From Plotosus lineatus (taxonomy: Eukaryota; Chordata; Actinopteri; Siluriformes; Plotosidae): DNA of 64,000 nucleotides. Location of the stretch: contig CM045745.1 in NCBI GenBank assembly GCA_024760905.1, positions 16,607,282-16,671,281 on the forward strand, written 5' to 3'. The position numbers and the translations under genes are program-made. Of this stretch, positions 1 through 18,470 are shown piece by piece (within the stretch, counting starts at the first letter, position 1; each line of letters starts with the position of its first letter). Below the pieces are notes generated by a model. The model was given only the letters and a program-made list of their open reading frames with translations. It searched no databases and was not told the origin of the DNA.

Positions 1-65
1 GCTCTGATCTTTGATACATGGGATGGTTTTTCCATGGCGTACAAACCAGTTCACACATCAGTTCA

Positions 66-203
66 CACATGGCCTGCTCATCTGTGCTTGCTGTTGTTGA
101 TGGTGTGCACGATATCCCTCACTCCTGTTTGCTCTCTGATCCATGTGTTGGGCTTATCGTGCACACCATCAACAACAGCAAGCACAGATGAGCAGGCCAT
201 GTG
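66..203. repeat. Perfect 49-bp inverted repeat (hairpin)
   Basis: Bases 66-114 are the exact reverse complement of 155-203, separated by a 40-bp spacer. I compared the arms base by base and found no mismatch. It is not the terminus of any transposon family recognised here. The right arm runs into the LINE fragment that follows. Confidence 0.9.
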
Positions 204-400
204 GCCAGATTCTCTGACAACCATTGGACAAGCAGAGCAACAGAGTGGACGCCCCGGAGCTGGAAACGACAACGAGGACGACCAAAAACAAGATGGCGCG
301 ACGACCTGACTCAATGCATAGGGCACAACTGGCCAAGCCTCGCACGAGATAGAACCTGCTGGAAGAGGTCCAGGGAGGGGTTCCTCAGCCATGAGTGAAG
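190..400 (+). mobile_element. Non-LTR retrotransposon C-terminal fragment
   Basis: The frame ending with the TGA at 396-398 carries an arginine-rich GRPKTRWRDDL motif followed by WPSLARDR and WKRSREGFL. This is the usual C-terminal end of reverse transcriptases of vertebrate non-LTR elements. Nothing of the polymerase core precedes it, so it is a short dead 5'-truncated copy. The exact clade cannot be told from 60 residues. Confidence 0.6.
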
Positions 401-917
401 TCACCCTGAATCCTGAATCCAAAGATTTTAACCAACTGAACACCAAAAAAATAAAGTCTGAAGTTTGGAATTTGTAGGTTGTAATTTTCCATTTGCTTTC
501 TATTTTCTTCCAGATGGTACACGCGGTATTTGATTACAAGGAGATTATATTAGCATTCAGATACCAAATGCATGTAAGCACATGTTTTGAGCAAACATAA
601 AACGAAGACATTTTAAAGCTCTTTTTATAGTTATTACAATGAACAAACACATCTCACAACTCAGATCAAATCTCTCTTATTACTCAGACTTTATGTGGGA
701 GGATAAATGGCTGTTATCCTCAGTGAGGGTATGAATGTTGATCAATGTCAGTCTCATAGCCCCGGTGTCCTGTCTGGTGAACAGGGTGATGGTGTTGCCA
801 AATATGTGTGTTGTCTCTGTCATATTTATGTTTTGAGTTAAAAACAAACACATAATTAGGAAAAAAAAAAGCATACTTAAATACTAGCACTATTACTATG
901 TTGTTTATCAAATTAAT
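401..917. other. No gene recognised
   Basis: AT-rich unique-looking sequence. Short open frames lack splice sites or recognisable motifs, and I see no repeat family. Confidence 0.5.
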
Positions 918-928
918 ATATTTTTATT

Positions 929-1241
929 CACTTCACTTATCCCTTAACATCCGGGGATGTCATTGGGGTGCCTTCATGGCGAGAATTGGGCTGATTTGGC
1001 CTGGCGGAGCCCATCCATCTCCAGGTCGGAAACACGCTGACGGCTTTGCAGCCTACTCTTTACGAAAGTCAGCAATGGTTCTTTTACATGAACCTCTCAC
1101 CATAGACAGTGAGAGACATGGCTGGCCTTTGACAACGCAGTTAGCTGCACTGGGGGGACAGTGGCAACCTTGTGGCGACTCGAACCCCCAACCTCAGGAT
1201 CAGCAATCCTGCGCCCTAACCACTATACCACCACTGCCCAC
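929..1241 (-). mobile_element. tRNA-derived SINE (family A, tail type 3), with TSD
   Basis: Read on the minus strand, the element starts with a tRNA-like head (GGCAGTGGTGG..., box-B-like GGTTCGAGTC), then the family body, and ends with a tail rich in GGATAAGTGAAGTGAA. An 11-bp direct repeat, atatttttatt, flanks it at 918-928 and 1242-1252, as expected for a LINE-mobilised insertion. The same head and body occur many times in this window with other tails. Confidence 0.85.
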
Positions 1242-1252
1242 ATATTTTTATT

Positions 1253-1708
1253 AAATAAATATATTTTTCATGTGATAAAATACTGAAAACCTGAAGTGGA
1301 GACTGGGTTTAAACAGCTTTGAGCACAATCCCGTGTTCTCTGCTCTTCCTTCACGAAACAGAACTGTAACTACTTGAAGAGTTCGATGTAGATTGATGAA
1401 TTCATCAATTAAAAAAATTCACCAGCCTCAAGTTTTTGTTAATTTAATTGCCAGAAACATGAAAAGGTGTTGTTGTTTTTTCAGACTTTTTCACAGTATG
1501 TGACTGTGATACACAAAAATGAGAAAAGGAGTCTCTCTGTCTCTGGGAGAGAAATACAACCTAAAAAAACTGAACTGGAATAAAGAAAATGATCTGATTT
1601 CAACTGAAGAATGTTAGAATATAAAGTGTCATGCAAAGAATGATGTCAGCCAGTTTGGAAGGGTAAGGACTGCTTGATATCTGCCTCGAGATTAAATGCA
1701 TTCTTAAC
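1253..1708. other. No gene recognised
   Basis: AT-rich sequence without supported coding potential or a recognisable repeat. Confidence 0.45.
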
Positions 1709-2034
1709 TCTGTGCTTCTCAGTTATTTTCTGTGGCGCCCTCTCCAGGAAGAAAAATGAATCACCTGATTCACACATTTGATTGGGCAGAGGTTTTTACC
1801 TCGGATGCCCTTCCTGTCACAACCCTTGACGACTTTGCAGCCTACTCTTTACGAAAGTCAGCAATGGTTCTTTTACATGCCTCACACCATAGACAGTGAC
1901 AGACATGGCCCGCCTTTGATAACCCAGTTAGCCGCACTGGAGGGGACAGTCACAACCTTGTGGAGTGTGGGACTTGAACCCCCAACCTTTGGATCAGCGA
2001 TCCAGCACCCTATATTACTAGACCACCACTGCCC
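1709..2034 (-). mobile_element. SINE family A, tail type 2, next to a hAT-like terminus
   Basis: The minus strand reads tRNA-like head, family A body, then a tail with GACAGGAAGGGCATCCGAGG that matches the leader of the RTE LINEs of this window. The plus-strand stretch at about 1713-1745 (GTGCTTCTCAGTTATTTTCTG) resembles the terminus of the hAT-like element at 51530. The left boundary is therefore probably a second element. Confidence 0.65.
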
Positions 2035-2149
2035 TAATTATAAACATAACATTGTAAAATAATATTACATATATAAAATAATATCAACATTCATTTCAAA
2101 TAAATTAAATTCAAGCAAAATAATTTAAAATACATAAATTTTAATCAAA

Positions 2150-2600
2150 TTCACTCATCAAATATCAAATGCAGTATCTAATATAACCTTTAACATTCTC
2201 TATGATGTGATCTTTCTGCTTGTAAATGGTTCCGATGGTCGACGGAGCCATTTGGAAGAAACGTGCAACATTCACATGTTTTTCACCAGCATCGATTTTC
2301 TTGATATTAGCCATCTTCGTTTCTAACAAGATGGCTTGCCGCTTTTTCTGATTTCCACTATCACTAGTAGGCTTACGCATCTGACCAACCATATTTGCTT
2401 AGGGTTACAAAAGTCCACAAAACAGTGTAAACACAAAGATCACAGAGATGACGTCTTAATACAAGGGTAACATGCAGTGAACTGGGAAGAAGGAGGGCAC
2501 ATTCAATCTGTCATTTGTAAACAATGGACGCAGCATCATGCAGAAGTAGCGTATTACGTCAGCGTACTACGTAGGTACGTCTCATACTACAGAGAGCATG
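2150..2600 (-). mobile_element. Tigger/pogo-like transposon remnant with transposase N-terminus
   Basis: The minus frame 2392-2165 reads MVGQMRKPTSD, then a helix-turn-helix-like stretch ending in STIGTIYKQKD. This is the CENP-B-type DNA-binding N-terminus of Tigger/pogo transposases. The upstream 200 bp (2400-2600) is the same sequence, in reverse, as 60690-60960 of the Tigger-like element at 60631, so both are one family. The catalytic domain is absent and the element is dead. Confidence 0.7.
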
Positions 2601-2881
2601 CTAAACTCAAAAATTGACATAATTTTTTTTTTAGAATGTAAAATAAAAAAATACGCAAAACAAATAAACGAAAAGTGGGGAGTGTCTGTACTCCACAGTG
2701 TGCATGAGGTGTTTTCTGCATATTCATCTTTTGTGTTCTGCCATACACACTTAGACTGTTTGTTTCCAAAATTGCCTGTTTTGTGAAGGTTGACACATAT
2801 CTGTCTTGCTTGAATGGTGTGTTCCTTCTTTATCTTGTTAAAGAGTGGATAAGAGAAATGGCCTATTTGCAAGGTTATATT

Positions 2882-2949
2882 TGTACCCCAGGGAAACCCC
2901 CAGTGCGGCTAACTGGGTTATAAAAGGCGGGCCATGTCTCTCAATGTCT
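2882..2949 (+). mobile_element. SINE family A body fragment
   Basis: It contains the family A body segment GTGCGGCTAACTGGGTTA through ATGTCTCTCAATGTCT. It stops exactly where the LINE leader begins, so the LINE either interrupted this SINE or was joined to it. Confidence 0.65.
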
Positions 2950-4925
2950 AATGCAGCCATGAGGTGGGGGGGCACTAACCAGTGTCTCTCCCCCTCATGC
3001 CGGTCCCAAGCCCGGAGAAATGCAGAGGGTTGTGTCAGGAAGGGCATCCGACGTAAAACCAATGCCAATTATTGATTATGCAAATCAAAAGTATTACCTC
3101 CATACCGGATCGGTCGAGGCCCGGGTTAACAACGACCGCCATCAGTGCTGTCAATCAACAGGGTGCTGATGGAAATTGGACTACTGTTGGTCGAAGACGT
3201 CGAAGAAGGAGAGGTGGGAGGCGTGTCCGTAGGCAGAGAGAGAAGAGGAAAGGCATGAGTCTAGGACTGAGAGTGGGGACTTTGAATGTTGGAACTATGC
3301 ACAGAAAAGGTAGAGAGCTGGTTGACATGATGCAGAGGAGGAAGGTGGACATACTGTGTGTTCAGGAGACCAGGTGGAAAGGTAGCAAAGCTAAAAGCTT
3401 AGGAGCAGGGTTTAAGCTATTTTATCACGGTGTGGATGGGAAGAGAAATGGAGTCGGAGTCATCTTGAAGGAGGAGTTTGTCAGGAATGTTCTAAAAGTG
3501 AAAAGAGTGTCAGACAGAGTGATGAATCTCAAGTTAGAAATTGAAGGTGTGATGCTCAATGTTGTTTGTGCTTATGCCCCACAGGCAGGATGTGAGCTAG
3601 AAGAGAAGGAGAGATTCTGGAGTGACTTAGATGAAGTGATGCAGAGTACCCCCAGAGGTGAAAGAGTGGTCATAGGTGCAGACTTCAATGGACATGTTGG
3701 GGCAGGCAACAGAGGGGACGAGGAAGTGATGGGCAGGTTTGGTATCCAGGACAGGAACGCAGAAGGACAGATGTTGATAGATTTTGCAAAAAGGATGGAA
3801 ATGGCTGTGGTGAATACTTTCTTTGAGAAGAAACAGGAGCATAGGGTGACTTATGAAAGCGGAGGTAGGCGCACACAGGTAGACTACATCTTGTGTAGGC
3901 GATGTAATTTGAAGGAAGTCAGTGACTGCAAAGTCATCGTGGGTGAGAGTGTTGCCAAACAGCATAGGATGGTGGTGTGCAGGATGACTCTGATGGTGAG
4001 AAAGGTGAAAAAGGCAAAGGCAGAGCAGAAGACAAAGTGGTGGAAGCTGAAAAAGGAAGAGTGTCGTGTTGTCTTCAAGGAGGAGTTGAAACAGGCTTTG
4101 GGTGGCCAGGAAGTGCTTCCAAATGACTGGACAACCACAGCAAATGTGATCAGGGACACAGGTAGGAGAGTACTTGGTGTGTCCTCTGGAAGGAAAGTAG
4201 ATAAGGAGACTTGGTGGTGGAATGAGGAAGTGCAGGAGTGTGTACAAAGGAAAAAGTTAGCCAAGAAGAAGTGGGACATTGAGAGGACCGAAGAGAGTAA
4301 ACAGGAGTACAGGGAGACACAGCGTAAGGCGAAAGTAGCAGTGGCTAAGACCAAACAGAGGGCGTATGATGACTTGTATGATAGGTTGGATAGTAAAGAG
4401 GGAGAAAATGATCTATACAGGTTGGCACAGCAGAGAAATAGTGATGGGAAGGACGTGCAGCAAGTTAGATTGATAAAGGACAGAGAGGGAACTGTATTGA
4501 CTAATGACAGAAGTGTGCTGGGAAGATGGAAAGAGTATTTTGAAGAGCTGATGAATGAGGAAAATGAGAGAGAAAAAGAGTAGAAGAGGTAACCATTGAG
4601 GAGCAGGATGTAGCAAAGATCAGTAAGGGTGAAGTGAGAAGGGCATTGAAGAGGATGAAGAATGGAAAGGCAGTTGGTCCTGATGATATACCTGTGGAGG
4701 TATGGAAGTGTCTAGGAGAGGTAGCAGTAGATTTTCTGACAAGAACATTCAACAAGGTACTAGAGAGTGAGCAGATGCTGGAGGAGTGGAGGAGAAGTGT
4801 GCTGGTGCCCATTTTTAAGAACAAGGGAGACGTGCAGAGTTGCAGCAACTACAGAGGGATAAAGTTGATGAGCCATACGATGACGTTATGGGAAAGAATA
4901 GTGGAAGCTAGACTAAGTATAATAA
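2950..4925 (+). mobile_element. RTE-type LINE copy 1, 3'-truncated
   Basis: A non-LTR retrotransposon in plus orientation. It has a leader (2950-3071), an apurinic-type endonuclease region and the start of the reverse transcriptase, then breaks off at about 4918 after RIVEARL. Copy 2 at 12808-15933 shows that about 400 codons of polymerase and the GAA-rich 3' end should follow. Loss of the 3' rather than the 5' end is unusual for target-primed insertion and points to a later deletion or rearrangement. Confidence 0.85.
3072..4925 (+). pseudogene. RTE-like endonuclease / partial reverse transcriptase ORF
   Basis: The ORF runs uninterrupted from 3072 to 4583 (503 codons). It shows endonuclease hallmarks LRVGTLNVGTM, ILCVQETRWKG, VIGADFNGHVG and TQVDYILC, then a basic linker with WKLKKEECRVVFKEEL. 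A one-base indel in the purine run at about 4570-4580 ends this frame. The protein resumes in another frame at about 4590 (KISKGEVRRALKRMKNGKA, then the RT start VLVPIFKNKGD and NYRGI) until the element is cut at about 4918. Endonuclease coding is otherwise intact, so the copy is young. It cannot retrotranspose itself, since the polymerase core with FADD is missing. Confidence 0.85.
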
Positions 4926-4953
4926 TATATATATATTATATGAAAGAATGTGG

Positions 4954-5272
4954 GGCAGTGGTGGTCTAGTGGTATAGGGCGCTGGATTCAAAGGTTGGGG
5001 GTTCGAGTCCCACTCTCCACAAGGTTGTCCCCCCCCCCCCCCCCCCCCGTGCAGCTAACTGGGTTATCAAAGGCAGATCATGTCTAGCACTGTCTATGGT
5101 GAGAGGCATGTAAAAGAACCATTGCTGACTTTCGTAAAGAGTAGCCTGCAAAGCCGTCAGCGTGTTTCTACGACCTGGAGAGGGATGGCCAGGCCAAATC
5201 AGCCCAAGTCTCGCTGTGAAGGCGCCTAAACGACATCCTCGGATGTTAAGGGATAAGTGAAGTGAAGTGAAT
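4954..5272 (+). mobile_element. SINE family A, tail type 3, with 18-C tract
   Basis: Complete plus-strand copy: head GGCAGTGGTGGTCTAGTGGT, box-B-like GGTTCGAGTCCC, body, then the tail with ACATCCTCGGATGTTAAGGG and GTGAAGTGAAGTGAA. A run of about 18 C residues near 5030-5048 replaces the usual short C stretch between head and body. The copy lies next to the truncated end of LINE copy 1. Confidence 0.85.
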
Positions 5273-5470
5273 AGATACATAGTATTTTGCTTCCGGTTGA
5301 TCATTTGCACGTATAATATGATACATGGGGTTTTACTTCTGGGTACAGAACTCGTGGATTATCTTCAGTCATGGGAGGGGCCGGAATCAAACCCCCATGA
5401 ATAATGAGGGCCTAGTATATATGTTATTGAATACAGTTTTAACAATTTTATATTATACTATGATTCCACA

Positions 5471-5712
5471 TCAGTGCAGTTAACTGGGTTATCAAAGGCC
5501 ATCCATGTTGCTCACTGTCTATGGTGTGAGGCATGTAAAAGAACCATTGCTGACATTGATCAAGAGTAGGCTTCATAGCCATCAGTGTATTTCTACCCTG
5601 CGATGGCTTGGTGAGCTGTCCAGGGTGTACTCTGCCCTCTCCCAGAATGGCTGAGATGGGCATCATGCCACCCCATTTAGTATTAGGTGGACCAGAAAAT
5701 GAATGAATGACA
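5471..5712 (+). mobile_element. SINE family A, head missing, tail type 1
   Basis: It starts in the body (CAGTGCAGTTAACTGGGTTA) and ends with an L2-like tail (GAGCTGTCCAGGGTGTACTC) followed by GAATGAATGA. The tRNA head is missing, so it is a 5'-truncated insertion. Confidence 0.8.
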
Positions 5713-6742
5713 TATTATGATGCCTAAGGTCTACAATAGTGTGCTGAACTCAGATGTAATGGCCAAGTGGATTATTTGACTCCTGCACAGTGCCACAGAT
5801 TTTCAAGTTGAGTGATTATGATTTACCAGTTATTGGAAAAATAGTCATATTCACTTTATTCTGTTCCTTGGTTTAGTACTAAGCTGTATATTAATTTGTA
5901 ATGCCTAAAATTTAGAATTGTTTAATAGGGCTACTTGACAGCAAATAGCTGTAATGGAATTTGTATATACTAGTAAGCCTCAGATATATCAGCTTGCTTC
6001 TATTTTATGTATGATTTTAAAAAGGAACTTTTCTTGAGAAATTTAGGTTTCACAAAGTTGATGGTAAAGAATTACAGGTTACACCACTTTATCAGTAACC
6101 ATAAATTTTCTGTGGCCTCAAGAACTACCATAACTTCCTGATTCACATCACTGAAAGTTCATAATGGAAGTCTAGCAAAATATGTCAGTTCTTTTTATGA
6201 ACTATTATGTTCATCATAACTGAACATACAGTTTTCTGTTGTTGTAACATAAAATAAACTTTTGCCATGAAACCCCATGACTTATAATCTTATTAAAATT
6301 TAAGATTTCTAATAGCCTTGCTTTGATTAAACAGTGCGAAAGGCACCAATTTCTGCCTGCATGTGATATCTGCTCTAGAGCTGAGGTGCCATTAATATGT
6401 GCAATCATATTTCATACATCTATCATGTTGGCATTTTCATGTTGAAGAACTTTAAAAACATGGAAAGATTACATAATCTTTAAAGAACTAACTGTCATGA
6501 CAAAATGTTATAATAAAAAGCATCTAGAAATAATGTGATATGCAAATCTGTTCAGCAAAGTAATCTGCTATGCAGAATAAAGACAGGTTGGCCAACTACT
6601 GAACTCAGGAAGGAAGATGTGTCAATGTGTTTATGCAAGATATGCTACAGATGCTCTTGGTTGCCATGGAATCTTAGTTAAAAGGGGTTTATTATCTTTC
6701 AGTCATATCTGACATTAGATCTTGAGAGAACAATCACTGAAA
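5713..6742. other. No gene recognised (5' flank of the TMEM272-like gene)
   Basis: AT-rich sequence with no repeat I recognise. It must contain the promoter of the downstream gene, but I see no clear TATA box or CpG-rich stretch to place it. Confidence 0.4.
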
Positions 6743-8085
6743 ATGGAAACAAAAGAAAGAACCGCTCTTCATAAATCATCCATTGGTAAGAGTTGCAGTA
6801 ATAAATTATATCGGAGTACTGTAGTTGGATTCTGTGTTACTTCAATTAATTTGTATTGACTGTTTTTTGTTTTTGTTTTTTTTTAGTGGTTCTGAATCTG
6901 ATTGCTTCGATCTTTTGCATAACAGCTGTGGGATTAGGTAAACTTTCACATTTATTTTATTCTTAAATCCACAACTACAGTTTCTTTAATATTTAGTAGA
7001 ATTAATATTTATACTGTAGAATTATACTGATTAAAACAAAAAACAATAAAACATGGCTATCCATCAAATTGTATTTTATAGTCGTGGAAATGTAATATGG
7101 CCGGCATGCTGGCGTAGTGGTTAGTACATCTGCCTCACAGCAAGAAGGTCCTTGCTCAGCGAGGGCATTTCTGTGTGGAGGTTGCATGTTCTCCCCATAT
7201 TTGAGTGGTCTTCTTCATAGAAGTCCAGTTTCCTCCTACAACCCAAAGACATGCACATGAGCCTAATTGGCTGTTTGAAATTGTCCCCTCGGTATGAGTG
7301 TGAATTGTTGTGTGTGTGTTGACCCTGAGAACCCTTCCGAGTTGTTTAGTGTGTAACACGCATTCGCCCAGAGTCACCAGAGATAGGCTCCAGCCCCCCA
7401 ACAAGCCTGGCTGAATTAAGTGGTTTATCAAATGAGAAAGTGAGTGAGTGAAGTGTAACGAAAGTGTGTTATATTCCATGGTTTCTCTAGGAACCATTCA
7501 TTTCAATGAATGCCCTATTCAGCCTTATATTCCTTTATATCTGATTATTATTGGTGGGTGTGGACTCATTTTATTAATCCTGGTCTACTGGAAGAACTCG
7601 CTGGATGAAGGAGTCTGGAGTCAGATCTCTTCTCTGTGCATTCTGTGCATCAGCATTTTCAGCATCATCTGTTTTTTTAAAGGTAAGAAACAAACTGAAA
7701 GAGAAATGAAAGAGGAGTAAAGTAGATAGAGGTGAAAGTTGAGAAACAGAATTACTGAATCTTGGCACTCCTGTTTATGATAATTCAGAGATTCAAAGTT
7801 AACTGTGTTAAACGTTTACTAGATTTTTGTAAAGTAACTTCATGCAATACAGAGAGCAGACAGATGTTGAACAATCAGTTGATCATTAAGTGGTTCTGAA
7901 CCTGACAGTATTTTTTCTTTTCAGGAACATTCTGGGTTTACTCCATATTTCCTCCGACATTCAGTTCCTCAGCTTTAGGAGACTACTGCCAGAGGAATCT
8001 TTACATGTTTGCTTTTTGGTTTAACATCATGTGCTTTTTGTGTGTGTTTGTTTTCATTTCTTGTTGTATAAGCAATCTTTTGTGA
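6743..8085 (+). CDS. TMEM272-like multi-pass membrane protein
   Basis: Four coding exons: 6743-6785, 6887-6937, 7491-7682, 7925-8085. All junctions are GT-AG with phase 1 and sum to 447 nt, giving 148 residues. The short N-terminus (METKERTALHK) is cytosolic-looking. It is followed by a hydrophobic segment (VVLNLIASIFCITAVGL), the segment HFNECPIQPYIPLYLI, a second hydrophobic stretch, a third (SLCILCISIFSIICFF), then FWVYSIFPP, DYCQRNLYMFAFW and a C-terminal hydrophobic helix. The CP.QP.IP.YLI and W.YSI.PP...YC...LY.FAFW signatures are those of the TMEM272-like family, common in fish as small tandem genes of unknown function. No motif suggests an enzymatic role. The ATG is the only one before the first donor. 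Confidence 0.8.
7098..7450 (+). mobile_element. tRNA-derived SINE family B, in intron 2 of the TMEM272-like gene
   Basis: It starts with GGCCGGCATGCTGGCGTAGT and GGTTAGTACATCTGCCTCAC, a tRNA-like box A region. It continues with the GTTTCCTCCTACAACCCAAAG body shared with copies at 25573 and 46748 and, reversed, at 26337. It ends close to the acceptor of exon 3. Confidence 0.7.
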
Positions 8086-8146
8086 GTGTGTTACAGGTGC
8101 ATATTTTCCAGAGAGTGCCTTAATATGTTATTTATAACATGCCATA

Positions 8147-8249
8147 TAGGGCAGTGGTAGCTTAGTGGATAATGTGATGGGTTACTGATCCAAAGGTCAA
8201 AGCACTTCTATCCCCACAGCTGCACCTACAACCCTCAATTGCTCAGTTG

Positions 8250-8315
<66 letters not shown>

Positions 8316-8380
8316 ACATAAAATATATATATTGTAAGTTGCTCTGGATAAGAAGGTCTGCCAAACGTAAAATGTTTGGG
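8147..8380 (+). mobile_element. tRNA-derived SINE with internal (AT)n
   Basis: The head GGGCAGTGGTAGCTTAGTGG is followed by a core and a tail TTGTAAGTTGCTCTGGATAA then GTCTGCCAAA. That tail is characteristic of a widespread teleost SINE group. A pure (AT)n tract at about 8249-8310 has expanded between core and tail. Confidence 0.7.
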
Positions 8381-8489
8381 GTTAAATTTCAATATTTGTC
8401 CAAAAAAAAAAATAGATGGAAAAGTTACATTTTTAACCTTCATATTCAGATATAATCACCCATATAACTATTATGCATGTTTAAGTTCA

Positions 8490-8826
8490 GTTCATTCATT
8501 TTCTGTAACAGTTTAATCCTAACTAGGGTCACAGGGAGGCTGGCACCCATCCCAGCCGACTGTGGACGAGGGCAGAGTACACCCTGCACAGCTCACCAGG
8601 CCATCGTAGGGTGGAAATACACTGATGGCTTTGCAGCTACTCTTGTTGAAAGCCAGCAATGGTTCTTTTACAGCCTCTCACCATAGACAGTGAGAGACAT
8701 AGCCAGCCTTTGATAACCCAGTTAGTTGCACTGGGGGAACAGTGACAACCTTGTGGAGAGTGGGACTCGAACCCCCAACCTTAGAATCAGCGACCCAGCA
8801 CCCTATACCACGAGGCCACCACTGCC
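8490..8826 (-). mobile_element. SINE family A, tail type 1, with (GT)n at the head
   Basis: Reverse-oriented full copy. L2-like tail at 8490-8605, body at 8606-8740, tRNA-like head at 8741-8826. A (GT)n stretch at 8827-8848 abuts the head. It lies about 230 bp upstream of the proposed cda start. Confidence 0.8.
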
Positions 8827-9028
8827 GTGTGTGTGTGTGTGTGTGTGTCATACACTGCACTGTATTCCTGCCGAAGCACCCACCCATTTGATTCAATAGG
8901 CCCGCTTGAATATGATGTGTTTCCTATCCAGCCAATGGCGAGTGAGAATCCTACATCACCTGTTAACAAACTCGCGAGAGGTGACGTTACTCAATGCCTG
9001 GCTTTAAGTAACTTTAAACGATATACAG

Positions 9029-9036
9029 TATATAAG
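9029..9036 (+). promoter_or_regulatory. Candidate TATA box of cda
   Basis: TATATAAG lies 23-30 bp upstream of the proposed first ATG. If used at normal spacing, transcription would start around 9050-9060, giving an extremely short 5' UTR. It could also be chance AT-rich sequence. Confidence 0.35.
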
Positions 9037-9058
9037 GCGTCCTTTTTCTCAATGAACG

Positions 9059-16364
<7,306 letters not shown>

Positions 16365-17393
16365 AACAAGAACTTTTTCGGAGTCTTTGTTTTATTTTTC
16401 CTCATCTTACTTTTGAGGTGCCTGTATATTTTGGACTGCTTAAACATGAACAGTGCAAGTGGCTTTTAACTTTCATGCATGTGGAGGTAGTCACTCAGAT
16501 CAGAATCTCACAGGACTAGGAAAGGCCAGGGAGGATTCTAGGTGCTTGTTTATGTGATACTATATGAAGCTTTTGTGTGATGCATTGCTTTGTTAACATG
16601 CAGTTAATAAATATGATCATTCATATTTCATAAATGTTTTATTTTGGGTAAAGTCATTATTGCATAAATCGAGGAGTAAATTTAGGTTATTAGAAAATGT
16701 TGAGAGCCAGTTCAAATAAAAAGTGCTGTGTAACTGGAAATGATTGATTTCTCCAGGATTGCTGCAAAAACATTTACTCTATATTCTTCCTCAATTATTA
16801 TCAAAATTGTGCTAAACAGACTCAATTGTGCTACACAATAGAAGTATATACCGTAAAGACGTAATAAGTGCCCTGCTCCAATAATACCCACCCTCCTGAT
16901 CTTACGTCTAATAATCACCCATGTGTACTGGGAGCAAAACTGTAGATCACACTTACTAATTTTATTCGATCAGTCTCTGTAACGGTTAAATGAGGCGTTC
17001 ACTGCCTGTAAAAGTGAGTTTACACGGTATTTCAAGACCCCCTGCCACTGGGGAATGTCTATAATGTTTATCAGTAACAACACATTTGATCATTCCGCCA
17101 TGCTTAAAAAAACATGAAAATATTTTGCTGTGTTCTTTTGGTAAATGTCCAACAACCGATGAACCATTAGAAACTGCTACAGCAAAACTATCAGATGCTC
17201 TGAATGAATGGAGCGATGAGCCAGATATGGACCAATGAGAAAATGATGACGAGTATTTTTCACCCGATTCTCCTGCTCACTAACTTCATAAATTTAAAGA
17301 CATTCCTGGCCATGTGCTTTCGTTTACGTTTGTGTTGATTGGTGCTAAAGTTGACATTAGTGTTGATTGCTCATTTTACTTGGTCAGGTCAGG
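16365..17393 (+). other. cda: cda 3' flank with polyadenylation signal
   Basis: AATAAA occurs at about 16605 inside GTTAATAAATATG, roughly 240 bp after the cda stop, and is the likely poly(A) signal. The rest, to 17393, is AT-rich with no recognised gene. Confidence 0.5.
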
Positions 17394-17934
17394 TATGAGG
17401 GCATGCGCCGGGAAGGCACTTCGCTGCATCCACCAGCCGCCTCCACTCATCTGGCCGTCTCCTGGCGATCGACCAGGCCTGCGCAGGGCCCATACCCCCC
17501 GGCAGGGCAGCCCACAGCTGTGACAACCACGTCGGACGCGATCATCCCCGCGATTGACTCCAGCCCCTAGGATCTCGAACGGACAGGATCCGGTGTGCTG
17601 GATCCGAAGGTGGGAAACGCGCCAAGTGCCCATAGTAGCGCAGCTGACGGTCGCAGATCAAGCAGGTTACTCTTATCATCCCTGCATCCCCGAGCACCTT
17701 CTGGTTGGCAACAAAGTCCCACCAGCGGTATCCGAAGATGCGGCGAAGGGAAGTCATAACAAAGGAGTCCAGTCGTCGTCCAAGCTCAACTGTGAGCGTC
17801 CATGTCTCGCTCGAGCAGAGCAAGACAGGGAGCACAAGGGAGCGAAAGACTCGGGCTTTCATCCGCCTGCTCAGATACCTTGACCGCCACACGGTCCTGT
17901 CCAGCGAGTTCATCGCCCCGTAGGCAATGACCAT
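17394..17934 (-). mobile_element. LINE reverse-transcriptase C-terminal fragment
   Basis: The minus frame from 17934 contains RVFRSLVLPVLLCSSETWTL, RRLDSFVMTSLRRIFGYRW and RQLRYYGHLARFP. This is the C-terminal region of vertebrate non-LTR polymerases. GC content is clearly above the neighbourhood. Both ends are truncated. It is a different family from the RTE-like copies. Confidence 0.75.
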
Positions 17935-18094
17935 TTTACTTGGGACAATGTTTAAAGGAAATGTTTAAAGAAACAGCACCGGGAGGGAAAAGTAAGGGAA
18001 GGAAAAGTCTTTTTGTTTATTTATACTGTTTTCTGTTTATTTTCTGCTTTCATGTAAGTAGTTTGGTTGATACTACAAAATGGATAACACAAAT

Positions 18095-18470
18095 ACCAGT
18101 AAAATAAACCAGTTTCGTAGGAAACTAATGTTTTACAAGTAATACGCACCTCTGGTCTTATTATCATAGAACATTGAAACACACCTACCACTGAATTATC
18201 TCAAAGTGCTTTTTATCCCCTTTGTGCCTCCCCTTTTGCCTTCCCATATAGCGCCTTTGTAACTCTCTCGGCGTCACTGCTAGAGGTCGCGTGATCGCGC
18301 TACATCAGGACGACTTCATCAAGGAGACGTCATCTACATACAAACACTATACAGGGCGGGAAGCTAATAAGACCAGAGGAGAGTATTACTCGTAAAACAC
18401 TAGTTTCCTACGAAACTGGTTTATTTTACTTGTAAACTCACCTCTGGTCTTATTATCATAGAACAAACTT
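18095..18470. repeat. Element with 65-bp imperfect inverted repeats and a third direct copy
   Basis: Sequence 18100-18165 (AAAATAAACCAGTTTCGTAG ... CACCTCTGGTCTTATT) recurs as its reverse complement at about 18366-18430. CACCTCTGGTCTTATTATCA appears again in direct orientation at about 18443. The spacer of about 200 bp is GC-richer. It could be a foldback DNA transposon. No flanking target duplication is obvious. Confidence 0.65.

Noticed and set aside
3627..4354. Long minus-strand open frames of 206 and 156 codons
   Set aside because: Antisense shadows of the LINE copy 1 endonuclease ORF; the same shadows recur opposite copy 2.
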